DNA of 48,588 nt from Ophiocordyceps camponoti-saundersi (nom. inval.) (taxonomy: Eukaryota; Ascomycota; Sordariomycetes; Hypocreales; Ophiocordycipitaceae), in assembly GCA_003339415.1 (NCBI GenBank), contig PDHQ01000110.1, forward strand, positions 1 to 48,588, written 5' to 3'. The notes under the pieces are model-generated. The model was not told the origin of the DNA, did no database searches, and was given only the letters and a program-made list of their open reading frames with translations. Below are positions 1 through 12,409 of the stretch, in pieces (position 1 is the stretch's first letter; each line of letters starts with the position of its first letter). Made by a program: the position numbers and the translations under genes.

Positions 1-1079
1 AAGCTTAAAATATTTTTTAATTAAGAAAACCTTATAATAATATAATTTTTTTTAATTTAAAAAGAAATAATAAATATAAAAACTAAGTATTATAGCTTTA
101 ATAAGCTTTATAAAAATAAGTAAAAAAATTTTATAAGTATATAATTAGCTAAGAAATATTTTAAAATTTTTAAACTTATTTTTTCTTATTTATTTACTAA
201 TAGTTTCTTATATAAAAGTAAAGAAGAAAAAGACTATACTTTCTGCTACTAGAACGTAAGAAATTCGGTATATAAGGTAGGTAGCTAGGAAGCGCGGGAG
301 CTTTAGTATTTTCTAGTATTTTCGGGACTTTCTATAAGTACCCTAGTTATTTTTTTATAGCGGTAGAAGGTAGTAGCGTTAGCAAAAGTATATTTCCTAG
401 CATTTCTAAAGTACTATAAGCTAGTGCGGGGGTTTATACTCTTCCCTCCTAGAAATAAGTATAAAAAACGCTTTACTTACTTAAAATAGATAGGCCCACT
501 TTTTTCTAACTTATAACTTTTTAAAGAATCTATATATAAATTTTTATAAGAAATAAATAATTATAAAGTACTTAAAATAATTAAAAAGGCTTATTTCCTT
601 AAGTTAATACTTATAATATTTAAAATATAATATTTTTATTAATTTTTAAAAATAGATAAAAAAGTAAATAAAAATACTATAAATATAATATTATTTAAAT
701 AAGTTATAAGTATTTTTTAAACTTAAGATTCTTATAATACTTAAAGAATTATAATTAATTATAATATTTTTATAAAAGTATACTTTTTTAAATAATTAAA
801 AATAATATTATAAAAAATAATTAAAATATTTTTTTTAAGTTTTTATAATATAAATATAATATAGTATTTTTTTCTTATTTTTTCTTATTTATAAGCTTAT
901 TAATAAGCAAGATAATAAAATTATTACTTTTTCTATAAAGCTTTACTAAGATTTTATAAGGAGAAAAAAAACTTAGTTTTTTAAAAAGTAAAAAAAAACG
1001 TTTTATTTTATTTCTAGCTTATTAAAATAACTATAATATTCAGCTTTTTATATAATATTCTCGAACTTTTATATATTTT
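1..1079. other. AT-rich filler with a less degraded patch at about 240-500
   Basis: Nearly pure A/T sequence with no readable frame. The patch at about 240-500 has a more balanced composition and CpG-containing words, so it is probably a decayed transposon flank. I cannot assign it to an element. Confidence 0.6.
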
Positions 1080-2870
1080 ACGGATCCTACGCTTATAGCG
1101 ACGCGGATACGGATTTCTTATTTTTATATTATAAGCGGACTCCGCTTTTTCCGTTACCCCGTAGCGATAGCCTTAAGCCGCGCCTAGAGTAACTTTAAGG
1201 GGGAGGGTAACGCTATATAAGTTAATCGCGACCGCGAAAATTTTTTACTTAGAATATAGCTTTACTCCGAATTATAGTAAACTTAGACCTAAAAGTTTAT
1301 TATACCTCTTACCTTATTAGAAGCTAAGGTAAGTATTAGTAAGATTATTTCGGGGAACGCCTTAGTCTCCGTATAAGTAATTATCGAATAATTAGCGGAG
1401 TCCGAGAGGGTTTAGGGAGGCGCCCCCCTTACTCTAACTTTATTAATTAGTAATATTTCCTTAGCCGTTATAGCTATAGTTTCCTCTCTTTTCTATAGCT
1501 TTAGGGGGAGCGGAACTTTTATAATATAAGCTAAAGTTATAGCTAAAGCGCCGAAGAAAACTATTAAAAAATAAGTTCCTAAGCGATATAAGTATTAGCT
1601 TATAATTCGCTCTAATTTTATCGCTACTCCGCTTTAAGTCCGAGGCCTTAAAATAACTATAATAAATATTAACCGCGGACTCCGCGGGTAAGGCTAAGCT
1701 TTTATAGTAAGGAAACTACCTAGCGGTAATATTACGGTAATATTCTAAGATACTATTTATAAGCTTTAGTCCGATTTAGGGTAGCTTTATATTATTTTCG
1801 GAGAAAAGGTACGCTTAACTAGCGGAGATTATACTCTTATCGTAAAGGGGGTGCCGGCGCGGGCCTTATAATAGGGCGGTAAGGAAGCCCTCTAAAAGGA
1901 GATTAAGTTATTAAATAAAGTTTTAATAATATAATTATATATAAAAAGATATTATTTAGGAACTTAGCGGAGTTTCCTTATAGTTATTATTAATAGCGTA
2001 ATAAACGTAAACTAGATTTATAATAAGGGTATAGTAATATAAGTAGAGATTTTTAATATAAAACCTTATAAGCTAAAAGTCTAACCTTAGTAATATTTTA
2101 AGTATTACTAGCTTAAATATATCGCTAAATACTATATAGCGAAGCTATAATATAGCTAGTACTTCGCCTCTCCGCACGTAAAGGGTAAGTTAGCTTACCT
2201 TATAGCGTATAGAAAGAGACTATATTATTACCCTCTCTATTAAGGGATTTACCCTAAGTAAAGTTAACTTTACCTTAAGATAAGAGCGGCGTAGAACTAA
2301 GTAAAGGATATTTATATTTCCTAATTTTAAAAATTTATAGATTAGAACTCTATATATACCGCCCCTCCTCCCCCTCTAGCGCTAATTAAAGTTTAGTAAT
2401 AGCTAAGGCGGAAACGCTAAAGGGCGAATATAATAGCTCCGCCTCCGACCCCCTTTTTAAACTTATCCGTAGCTCTATTACGATAATTAAGCTACCTTTT
2501 AGGACTAGCTATTACGGGGTCCGTTACGAGCTAGTAAAACCTTTATATATTCCTTAGTTATATTAATAAAGCCTTAATTAAACGGATTATTTAAGATATT
2601 ATAATTAAGCGCGGAGATTTAGTTTATAGCGACGATAACGCTTAAGAAAATAAGTAGCTATACGGACTCCGTACTAGACCTAGCTTACGCGTACTTTTAC
2701 TACCGCAGACTCCGCTCCGGAGGATATATTAGCTTCCTAATTACTTATTATTACTAAACCTATCTAAGGTATAGAGTGCTAGGTGCGGACCTAGTCCGGC
2801 CTTAAACTAAGGTAACGCTTAAGGGGAGGGTTTTACTCTAAGTTCTCTAGTTTTTCCTACTTTTAGAATA
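1080..2870 (+). pseudogene. RIP ghost of a zinc-knuckle ORF1/Gag (LINE- or Gag-like)
   Basis: This is a GC-richer island inside the RIP desert with one degenerate forward reading frame. Most stops in it are TAA or TAG, as expected if Gln codons CAA/CAG were mutated by RIP. At 2094-2135 the frame has Tyr at the spacing X2, X4, X4 of a CCHC zinc knuckle. RIP turns TGC/TGT (Cys) and CAC/CAT (His) into TAC/TAT (Tyr), so this is the expected ghost of such a knuckle. A second partial knuckle follows at about 2150-2200. Double knuckles are usual in ORF1 of fungal Tad-type LINEs and also occur in LTR-element Gag. No reverse transcriptase is seen on the 3' side; the island ends in an ATT-rich tract near 2900. 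The family is therefore uncertain. Confidence 0.5.
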
Positions 2871-3515
2871 TATATAAGATAGTTCTAAGCTATATATTAA
2901 GCATATTAGTATATAAATATTATTATTATTATTATTATATAATATTCTTTTTATAATAAAGTTTCTTATATAATTTATTTTATATTTTTATTTTTTATAT
3001 TTATAAGTTAATTTAAATATTAGTATTTTAAGAGCTTAGTATAAAGTAGGAGTTTTAAGTATTTTTTAAAAATATTATATAAATATTTAAAAATATAATA
3101 AATAATAAATATAAATAAGATAAGGCTTATTTTATTATATATAGATTATAACTTATTATAGCTTTTTTTAAGCTTTATATAATACTATTAATTTATATAA
3201 AGGAAATTTACTAATATTTTTATATCTCTTTATATAATTTTTTTAAAATTAAGAAAAAAATATTAAAAAACTAAGAAAAACTATATTATACTTATAGCTT
3301 ACTAATTAACTTATAAAAGCTTTTTATTTATTTATTTATTTATTTTATAGTTTTTTTACTATACTTTTTCTTATTTTATAATATTAATTTCTTTTTTAAA
3401 ATTTATAGTTTTTTATTTTCTTAGCTTTTATAAGCGTTATTTATTATTCTTAATTAGAAAAATTATATAAATCTATTTTTAGAAAAAATTATAAAAAATT
3501 ATAAATAATTTTTTT
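2871..3515. other. AT-rich spacer, nothing recognised
   Basis: An ATT-rich tract at about 2915-2940 is followed by A/T sequence with no frame, no clear repeat pair and almost no CA or TG. It separates the ORF1 ghost from the fold-back element at 3516. Confidence 0.6.
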
Positions 3516-3652
3516 AAAAAAATCACTTATAATATAATTTTTTTTACGTGATTTAAATCACGGATAAAAAAAATCACTTATAAGTGATTTAAATTACGGA
3601 AAAAAAAAATCATGAAAAATCACTTATATAATTACTTATAAGTGATTTTTTT
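3516..3652. mobile_element. 137-bp MITE-like fold-back element
   Basis: The segment is bounded by a perfect 17-bp inverted repeat: 3516-3532 begins with seven A then TCACTTATAA, and 3636-3652 is its exact reverse complement. Two further perfect palindromes lie inside: CGTGATTTAAATCACG at 3547-3562 and the 20-bp AAATCACTTATAAGTGATTT at 3571-3590, which repeats the terminal sequence. It sits where the integrase of the neighbouring gypsy relic stops. A miniature Tc1/mariner-type element, or one end of a larger one, is the simplest reading. No target-site duplication is certain in this AT background. Confidence 0.55.
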
Positions 3653-3659
3653 CTAACCC

Positions 3660-4130
3660 TAATCGTAAGTATAAAATAGCCGTATTTAGTTAATTTATTA
3701 GTTATAACTAAAATAGAATTATATTCTATATTAGTTATAAAGTTTACTAATAAGGGTAATTTAACTATAAAATCTATAGCTATATTTTCCTAAAGTTATT
3801 TAGTAACTATTATAGGTTATAAAAATCCGTAAGGCTTATATCTTAAGGCTTTAAATTTATTATAAATATTATAGTTTTTAATAACTTTAATAATAGCTTT
3901 TTTAAGGTTTTTCGTATTATAATAAGCTTTAATTCTATTATAAGTTTTTTATATTCCTTAATAGCCGTAAATAGGTAATTCGTAAAATTCTTTAACTATA
4001 GTTTCTATTATATTCGGAGGTATAAATAACTTCTCTTTTAAATAAGCTAAGTTATTTATTTACTTAATATTTTTATAATCCTTAAAATTAGTATCTTTAT
4101 AGGCTTCTTTTATTTATTTTAATATAGAAT
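3660..4130 (-). pseudogene. Gypsy integrase fragment, 3' truncated
   Basis: The minus-strand frame near 3780-3740 contains NIAIDFIVKLPLL, matching the start of the integrase catalytic core (first Asp of the DDE triad). Upstream sequence fits the zinc-binding N-terminal region with Cys/His lost to RIP. The frame ends at the fold-back element around 3652, so the rest of the DDE core is missing. Confidence 0.75.
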
Positions 4131-4249
4131 TATTAGCTTATACCTTAAATATAGCGTTTAAGGTATTTTATTCTAAATTTCCTTTATTATTTATTTTAAG
4201 GAAATTAGTTATTATAGGTATTATACCGGTATCTAAATTAAGTCTTCTA

Positions 4250-4700
4250 CTAATAATATCAGCTCTTTTATTCTCGCTTCCTTTTTTATATATAATTTCG
4301 TAATTATAATCAGTAAGGAATTTAGCCTACCTAATTTATCGGCTATTTAAAGTTTAACTCGTATTAAAATAGCTTATATTTTTATAACCGGTATAAATCC
4401 TTAGTTTAAATTCGTTTCCTAATATATAATACTTAAATTCTTTAATTACTTTAATAATAGCTAAAAATTCTTTATCGTAAATAGGATAATTAATTTCCGA
4501 ATCTACTAGCTTTTTAAAATAGAAAGCTATAGGGTATAATATAATATTATTTTCCTAGCTTAATTAGGCTCCTATAGCGTAATTAGAAGTATCGGTTTCT
4601 AAAATTAAAAGCTATTTTAAATTATAAGCTATTAATATAAGTGCTAAGATTAGCTTTTCTTTAAGGGAATTAAAAGCTATATTAGCTTCTTCGGTCTACT
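4250..4700 (-). pseudogene. Gypsy RNase H remnant
   Basis: The minus-strand frame reads EINYPIYDKEFLAIIKVIKE and then a YILGNEFKLRIYT-like stretch, the usual RNase H region of Ty3/gypsy Pol. Near 4340-4260 comes AKFLTDYNYEIIYKKGSEN followed by RADI, the connection to integrase. Stops at former Gln/Trp codons show RIP. Confidence 0.8.
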
Positions 4701-4859
4701 TAAAAGGTTCTTTTTTAGCTAATTTTATTACTATTAATATAGGAATAATTATAATTAAAAAGCCTTTAATAAACTTTCTATAATAATTATAGTAACCTAT
4801 AAATTACTATATTTTTTAATCGATTTAGGTATAAGCTAGTCTTTTAAAGGTTCTAATTT

Positions 4860-5475
4860 ACTAGGGTTTATTTTAATATTATAAGAGGTTATAATAATGC
4901 TTAGAAATTTAACTTTTTTAGAAAAGAATTTATATTTCTTAGGATTAATATATAATTCGGCTTTCCGTAAAGCTTCTAATACCTTTTTTAAGTAAATTTT
5001 ATATTCTTCTAAGGTATCTAAAAATATAATAATATCGTCTAAATAAGCTATAGTAAATATATCTAAATAATCTCTTAGAATATAATTTATACATTTTTAA
5101 AAAGTAGCGGGGCTATTATATAGTCCTAAGGGTAATACTAAATATTCGTAGCTTCTATATCTAGTTCTAAAAGCTATTTTATATTCGTCTCCTTCCGCTA
5201 TTCGTATTTAGTAATAAGCTAATTTTAAATCTAGCTTAGTAAAATACTATTTTTAGCTTAATCTATCTTTTAGTTCTATAATTAAAGGTATCGGCGTTCT
5301 ATCTTTAATAGTATCGTTATTTAATTTTTAATAGTTAATTATAGGTTTTAATTTATCTTTTTCTTTACCTAATTTATTAGTAAATATAACGGGAGCTTTA
5401 TAAGGGCTTTTAGAAGGTCTTATATATCCCTTTTTAATTTATTCTTCTAAATATTCCTTTTATACTTATAGTTAT
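4860..5475 (-). pseudogene. Gypsy reverse transcriptase remnant
   Basis: The minus-strand frame gives a typical gypsy RT start (IKKGYIRPSKSPYKAPVIF) near 5420. The catalytic box AYLDDIIIF is encoded at about 5048-5022, with the YLDD codons at 5045-5034. A following segment resembles INPKKxKFFSKKVKFL. Stops replace former Gln/Trp codons. Confidence 0.85.
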
Positions 5476-6395
5476 TTTTCGTTACTATTATAAATTCGTA
5501 TAAATCTAGGTTCCGAATTAGGCTTTAATTTAATTTCGTAATCTTATAAGCTTCTTTTAGGTAAGGTATTATCCGGGGGTTCTTTAAATATATCTAAGAA
5601 TTCTTCTAAAATTTCTTTAGGTATTAATTTATAGCGTTCTAATTTTTCTTTAGAATAAAAAGCTATTTCTTCCTTATAATCTATACTAGAAATAGTAGCT
5701 AATATAGTAATAGTATAAGGCGTTTTACTATAAATTTTATTACTTTTAGCTTTATTATAAGGTTCTTACTTATAATAATTATATTTATTTCTTATAGTAA
5801 ATTTCTCATTATTATTAAAGAAGTTTTTCCTTTCTTTAATTTTTTTAATTAAACTATTTTCGTTATTCGGGCTTCTCGCCTCTTTAAAATTTCTCGAGCT
5901 AAATCCTTTATAAAGATTTCCTAGGGCGTTATTAAACCTAGTATTTTCTTTTCTATTCGTATAATTATAATAAGGTCGACTTTTATTATAACTATTTATA
6001 TTCGATTATTTATTCTTATAGTAATTATTTTTTGCAGATCTAAATTACTTATTTTTTACGCTCGACTTACTTCTATTAGTATTTCTAGAAATCTTATAAT
6101 AAGGCTTCTTACTATTATTATAATTATACCTTCTTAGTTTATTTTTCCTTTTAGAATCCGTTTAATTATCTTTACTAATATTACTATTAGAAGTACTAGA
6201 TATTAAATAATTATCTATAAATTTAACTTAGCCGGTTTTCTAATTAATTTGCGAATTATATTTATAAAGAAAAGGATAACCTAATATTATATCGTATTCT
6301 ATTATTTTAAAAATATTAAAGGTATTAGTAAAGGTATAAGGTCCTATTTTAAATCCGAAGTAATTAGTTTCGTATAAAATTAATCTCTTATTAAA

Positions 6396-6620
6396 CTAAA
6401 AATTAAATCTTTTAGCGTTTTTTACTATACTAAGCGTTTTCTTTCTTATATAGCTTAAGTTTAGATATTTTATAGCTATAAGTAAAATATAATTACTAGC
6501 AGCTCCGCTATCTATAAAGGCAGTTACTTCTTTTCCTTTATATTTTAAAGTAAAGGTTAGTTTAGAAATAGGGATTTTAGTACTATTAGTTTTAATAGTA
6601 ATAATATTAATACTTTGCAA
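6396..6620 (-). pseudogene. Retropepsin-like aspartic protease remnant (74 codons open)
   Basis: This is the longest open stretch left in the isochore. It contains AFIDSGAASNYI, a retroviral-type aspartic protease active-site motif (hydrophobic-hydrophobic-D-S/T-G-A), followed by hydrophobic strands. Upstream residues resemble the usual lead-in of gypsy proteases. It lies between Gag (higher coordinates) and RT (lower coordinates), as expected in Ty3/gypsy. The open frame is probably a chance survivor of RIP and not a gene. Confidence 0.75.
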
Positions 6621-7929
6621 TTTAGGATAGTTATAATAACGCCTTTCCGTTCCTAAATCCTTACTAAAATCCTTATTCTTATTAGTTATACCTCTATTTA
6701 CCTTTCTTAAATAGAGGCTTTCCCTTTTCCCTTAAGGTTTTCTTTAAATTCCTCGGGTTACGTTAGAAAATCCCACCTTCTAGGGCTATTTTCTTCGGTA
6801 AGGGATCCGTTTTCGATAGGTCCCTTAGTTAATAATTCTCTTATAGAGGTAATTATAGCCTAAATCGTATCTAATTCGATACTAAGAATTCGGGGTCGAA
6901 AATTATAGTTATTTCCTTTATTTTCCTTAAGAATCCTATAATTAGTTTCCCTATCGAGAAGGAATTTTATTTCTTTAATAAAAAACCTTTCGTAAATAAA
7001 GCCAGCTTCCTTATAAAAGGTTAGTAAGGACGGGTAATAATTAGCGTTCTATTTTTCTTATAGGTAAAAATCGCAGTCCTTATTATAGTAAAATTACTAG
7101 CTAAGATTATAGTACGCTTACTTATACTTATCGAAGAATTCTTCTAGGTACCTTAAATACTAAAATAATTCGTTATAAGGAAGGTAACTATTATTTTTCT
7201 AGTCTTTAAATTCCTTTAGAATTAGTTCCTTTATTTTAATAAAATATTATATTTTTTCGTCTTCTTCTTTACTATCGGTTTCGATAATATAAAGATATTC
7301 TACTATAAGAAGGGGTAATTCTTCTTTTTCCTTCTTAATTTTATTTTCCGGAATAAGGCTATCTTCTCTTTCTAAAATAAGTTCGTAGTCTTCCCTTATT
7401 CCGTTAAAGTTATTAATATAGTCGTTAAGACTAAAGGTCGAAATAGAGTTTTCCGAAGGGCTATACTAGTTAGGTAAGTTAGAATAATAAGGAATTCCTT
7501 AAATTCCGTCTCTTCTATTTTTAAACTATTCTTCTATAACCTACTTATAAGTTTTAAAAGGGTTATTTTTACCCGGCGGGTAAAATTCTCCTCCGGAATC
7601 GAATTCTATACTAGCTTCTAAAGGGCTTATAAGCTCTAAAGGCTTCTTCGTATTCCTAACCGTATTCTAGCCGTCTAGGAATAGCGTATCGGCTATAAGT
7701 TCCGGGTTATATTATTATCTTAGTTCTTCTTAGAATTCGTAAGCCTCTCGGTTTATATCGTCCTCTTTCGTTAGTAGTTTAAATTTCGTATTGCGAATAG
7801 CACTCCGTTCCTTCTTATTTAAACCTAGCGTGTTATAATTAGTAGCTAAATAGGAAGAAATAACGTTAATTATCTTACTATTCGTAGAAGAGGTTTTTGC
7901 TATTTATTTTCCTTTCCCTTTTCCCTATT

Positions 7930-8700
7930 TTTTAAAGTAGTTTTTTGCAATATAGCTTTCTTTATTATAAAAGAAGTAAATAATAAGCTTCGAGGATATT
8001 ATATCTAAATCTATAAGGTCTCCTCGATTAGCGTAATTTTTCTTATATTTTTTATTACTTTTATTAATATAAGAAGAGGTATTTTTACCTCCTTATTTTT
8101 ATTATTTTCTTTTAAAAAGTTAATCGTCGATTTTAATAGCAGAAGCTATATAAGTAGATAGCTTTTTAGGTTTATCTTACTTATATAATTCATCTTTAAC
8201 TTCGTCTTTTAGTCCTTCGTAAAAAATAGCTATAAGGGCTTTGTCTTCCTAGTCTAACTTACTAGTTATTTATCTAAATTTAGCAGCGTAGTTAGAAGTA
8301 GCCCCTTTTTACCGTAAGGTTTATAATTTATACTCTATAGTTCTTACTTTATCTTACTAGCCGAAAACTTCCTATAGTTTTTCTTCGAATCGATCGAAAC
8401 TAGCAAAAATAAGCTCCGTTTCTTCTTTCCTATTATCCGTAAGTCTTAAATAATTCCTTAATATAGGTTCGAACTAGTTTAAAGCTATACCTTTTAAGTA
8501 AGTAGAAGTATAAATTACCTTTATAGGTTCGTTATAAAAGGCGGAAGAATAGAGCCTAAAGTAAGCTTTAATATTAGTTAAGAACGCTTATAAATCGTTA
8601 TCTTTCCCGCTATAGTATTTAGGTCTCGGGACCTTACTAATATTTATAATAGGTCTAGGATTAGTAATAGTATAGGGGGGTGCAGGGGAGGTTATATTAG
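7930..8700 (-). pseudogene. Degenerate gypsy Gag with zinc knuckle
   Basis: The minus-strand frame around 8180-8310 reads like the retrotransposon gag domain (PF03732 type), with a stretch resembling YAAKFRxIxSKLD followed by ALIAIFYEGLKDEVK. At 7976 down to 7937 the spacing X2, X4, X4 of a CCHC knuckle is kept, with Tyr at the Cys and His positions. RIP explains these changes. Several in-frame stops make it non-functional. Confidence 0.75.
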
Positions 8701-8760
8701 ATATATTATATATTACTAGGTAGCGCCGCTTATTTCCTAATTAGGAAAGAAAAAAGTGGA

Positions 8761-9640
8761 TTTTTACCTTTTATTTCCGTGGAGATATATACGATTAAAA
8801 AAGTACTATTTTTCTATTTTTTCTATTTTCTAGGAAAGGAATTCTTTAGCATACTCTCTTCTTATTCTTCGTACTTATAAGGCAGTTATAGTAGTAAAGA
8901 AGCTTTGAACGTGTTACGGGTTATACCCGTAATTACCTAATCTTACCTATAGCCCTTAATCTAAGCTTCTAAAAATAAAGAGAAAAAAGGGGTAATAAGA
9001 AGGTAAGGGGCTTTACTTACTTTAACCGGGCAGTAGGTAGCCGGAATAGGAAATTCATAAAGTATAAATAAGTAAAAACTTCCTAAATAGGAATATCTTA
9101 TAAAGTAGGGGAAGGTTATAGAGAGTAAGCTTTTAAGGTGTAAATTGTTTAGATTAAAAGCTTAGAGAAGAAGGAAAGGAAAGACCCTTCGAGGGAAGGA
9201 AGCCTTCCTTTTATAATTTTCCTTCTCTAAGAAACTATCTAATTATATAAGCTAGCTAGAAAGCTATAGAATCCCGTAGAAGCTTTATATTATAAATATA
9301 CTAGCGAATAGAATAGCTTTATCTTATTCTATCTGCTTTTATTATATTCTTTTACTTGAAAATTAAAATCCTACTTTAAAATTAACTTTTAATTTTAAAT
9401 TTACTATATCCCTTAGCGAATAAAATAGCTTTATTTTATTTTATTATATTCTATTAGCTTTTAGGCTAATAATAAATTATAATAGATAATTCTTTATTTA
9501 TAATAACTAATATTTCTTTCCGTTTTTAACCGTCTCTAACCGTTCTTCTTATCTTTAGAATTTTATTCGTTATTCTTATCTTTATTATCTTATCTTATTA
9601 TCCGGGGTTTAACCTTCCGAGGTTTAGCCGTAATTTAAAT
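8761..9640. other. Probable leader/5' LTR region of the gypsy relic
   Basis: Upstream of Gag (minus strand), this stretch is less AT-rich than its surroundings and non-coding, with stretches such as 9170-9240 that could belong to an LTR or leader. With no second LTR in the window the borders cannot be set. Confidence 0.35.
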
Positions 9641-12250
9641 ACTTAATACTAGTATTTTTTCTTTATTATATAAATTATATTATTAAGCTATTTATATAAT
9701 AAATACTGCTTATATAATAAGAATAGTACTTTTAACTAGTATTTATATCTTAGATTATTATAATATAAGTAATAAGCTTTAATAATACTCTTAAATTTAT
9801 ATAATATAAAATTAAAGCTTAAGCTACTAATAAAAGCTTTATTTTTTAAACTTATATATTTTATACGCTTATTTAGAATAGCTAAGCTAAACGCGCTAGC
9901 TATACTCTTATAAATACTATATACGCTATTTATATTAAAACTAAGCTTCTTAAAAAGCTATAATTATTTTTTATAAATATAAGCACTTATATATAAAATA
10001 TATTATTATTATTAGCTAATCTAAAAAATTAAAGCTTTATTAAGATAATAATAATTATAATTTATATACTTTATAAATATTTAATTAAATATATATAATT
10101 TTAAAGATATAAGGTATATATTATTATTTTTTTTTAATATTAAATTTAAAGCGCTAAAATAGCCTCTTACGCTAAAAAAAAGCGCCTTATTAATATAAAA
10201 AGCTTTTATAAGTATATTTATAAAATTCATTTACTTAATAAAAATAAAATTATTAAAGCTTAAGATATTAAATTTTATAATTTAGCTACTTTAAACCTTA
10301 ATTAAATAATTAAATATATAACTAAACTTAAAATTAAAAAAGATTAAAAAGAATAACTTAATAAGAATAAGTTTTTTAAATTTAAGCTTAATAAGATTAA
10401 TAATAATAATAAAAATTATAATTATCTTAATAATTAAAGCTTTAATAAGCTTATTAAAAGCTAGGATATAAATAATATACTTAATTTAAATAATAAAACT
10501 ATAAGCTTTTTTTAATTTAAAAAGCTTATTATATTTCTAAATATAATATAATTCTTTACGCTTAATTAAACGCTTAGCGCTTAATTTAATAATTTAGCTA
10601 ATAAAGAAGCTTCTTTATAAGTAAAGCTAAGGAATAAAATTATAATACTTATTATTAATTAAAAAACTTATTTTATAATAGCTACTATAGCTAATTTTAC
10701 TGTTAATACTATTTTTAGAAATATTAATAAAAAAGGAAAAGATTCTTAACTTTATCCTTTTAATTAACGCTATATTTAATATTTTAATATTATTAACGCT
10801 TAAAAGCTAGTAAAATATATAAAAATAATTTAATTATCTCTCCTTTTAGCGCTTAGTAATAAATATAAAAATTAAAGTCTTATATAATAAATAAACTTAA
10901 AATTTTATTAATTAACTTATTAGTAAATAAGTTTTACTTAATAAATAAGTATTTATAATAAAAACGCTTAAAAATAAAGCTATAATTATTAAAATACGCT
11001 AATATATATTAAAAAATAAAAAAAAAGCCTTATACTTTATTAAGGATTTTTCTATTATTATAATATACTTTTTTTTATTTAAGTATTCTTATTAATTATA
11101 GCTTCTTAAAATTTTAAATAATAATAATTTAATATTTTTAATATATTTATTAACGCCTTTTATTAAGAGGAATTTTTTATTAATTAGCTATATTTTTTTA
11201 AATATAATATAAATTAAGTTTATAAGCTTAATTAAGCTTTATATAACTTTAAGTTATTACTTATAATATAGTTTATATATATAAATAAAGCTTTTAAACG
11301 CTATAAATAATAATAACTTAAATTTAAGTTTTATATTTATATTTATTTAAAAGGATTTATTATATTTCTTTATATTAATAATATTATAATTATAGCGCTT
11401 ATAGCTACTTTTATAAGTAAAGAAAAAGGTATTTTAAAAAAATAATAAGATTTATATAACTTAAGTAAACTTATTATTTTCTTAAGCTTATAATTTTATA
11501 AGAATTATACTATATATATAATTTATATATATTAAAAAAATATATTATTAAAATACTTAAATTATTTAATAATAATATTTTAAACGTTATATAAATACCT
11601 TAGCTACTTAAGGTTAAAATACTTACTAATTAGAAAATATAGCCGCTTATAATATTTTAAAAAAAGTAGCTAAAAGAAATAAGTAATATAAATTACCTTT
11701 CTAATGATATAAGGCCTAATTAAGCCTTTATAAATAGTAAATTATATAAAAGTAACCTTAACTTAATTATTTTATATTTTCTTATATAAAAAATTTAATA
11801 TAATACTTTTAAGGTATAAAAAGCTTAAGCTTTACGCTTAAAAATACTTATAGCTTTTAAAATTTAAAGCTTTATATTTTTATAAATACTTTTTTTATAA
11901 ATAATATATATATATAATACTTAATAGGTAAATATATTACTTTTATTAATATAAGCTTTATATATTAGAAATTAAAATAGTAAATACTTATAATATTATT
12001 ATTAATAAAGGCTAAATTTATTAATTTAATACTTATAAATATAAGCTTAATTTAAATAAATAAGATTTTTAAAAACTTAAAGCTATTATAATAATAAACG
12101 CTTATAATTATATTTACTAATAGCTTTTATATTAAAGCTATTCCTTTTAATAAGTTAAAAATAGCTTAAATTAAGTATATTAATATATAATATAAATAAG
12201 TTATTAATTATATAGAAAAGTAATTTTTTATAATTTAATATATTAATAAT
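9641..12250. other. Heavily RIP-mutated AT-rich sequence, no element assigned
   Basis: Almost pure A/T sequence with scattered CTT/AAGC/GCGCT words and no readable domain on either strand. It is long enough to hide a decayed DNA transposon, but I see no inverted termini or motif I can support. Confidence 0.55.
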
Positions 12251-12265
12251 ATAAGGGATTCAGGC

Positions 12266-12409
12266 TGTGCCCGAATAACTGAGTCACGTGGGGTAATTAG
12301 TTATATCCGCGCGCGACGCGCGCGCGGATCGCCTACCCCTATTAGGCGTCACGACCCCTTTTATATAGCTCTTCACAGTCGTTCTAAATAATAAAGTTAC
12401 CTCCTCACA
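12266..12409. mobile_element. Solo-LTR-like island that escaped RIP
   Basis: A 144-bp island with normal base composition and intact CA/TG dinucleotides stands alone in the RIP desert; non-AT flanks extend to about 12255-12430. It begins TGTGCCCG and ends CTCACA (TG...CA). It carries CACGTG (12285-12290), a TATATA-like box near 12360 and AATAAAG near 12390. At 12305-12329 two perfect 11-bp arms surround a 3-nt loop, forming a CpG-only hairpin. RIP usually spares repeats shorter than a few hundred bp, which fits a solo LTR. The 5-bp flanks do not match, so the target duplication is not shown. Confidence 0.45.

Larger units (their letters stand above)
3660..8760 (-). mobile_element. Truncated, RIP-mutated Ty3/gypsy retrotransposon
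   Basis: Reading the minus strand from 8760 down gives the order Gag, zinc knuckle, protease, reverse transcriptase, RNase H, integrase, which is the Ty3/gypsy (Metaviridae) order. All domains carry many TAA/TAG stops at former Gln or Trp positions and Tyr in place of Cys or His. The element is broken inside the integrase at about 3655, next to the fold-back element, so the 3' LTR is missing and LTRs cannot be paired. The stretch 6621-7930, between the knuckle and the protease, is an extra spacer of about 1.3 kb that I cannot name. Confidence 0.85.

Noticed and set aside
9641..12250. Suspected DNA transposon transposase in the AT-rich stretch
   Set aside because: Neither strand shows a readable DDE/D motif or inverted termini, so naming a family would be guesswork.
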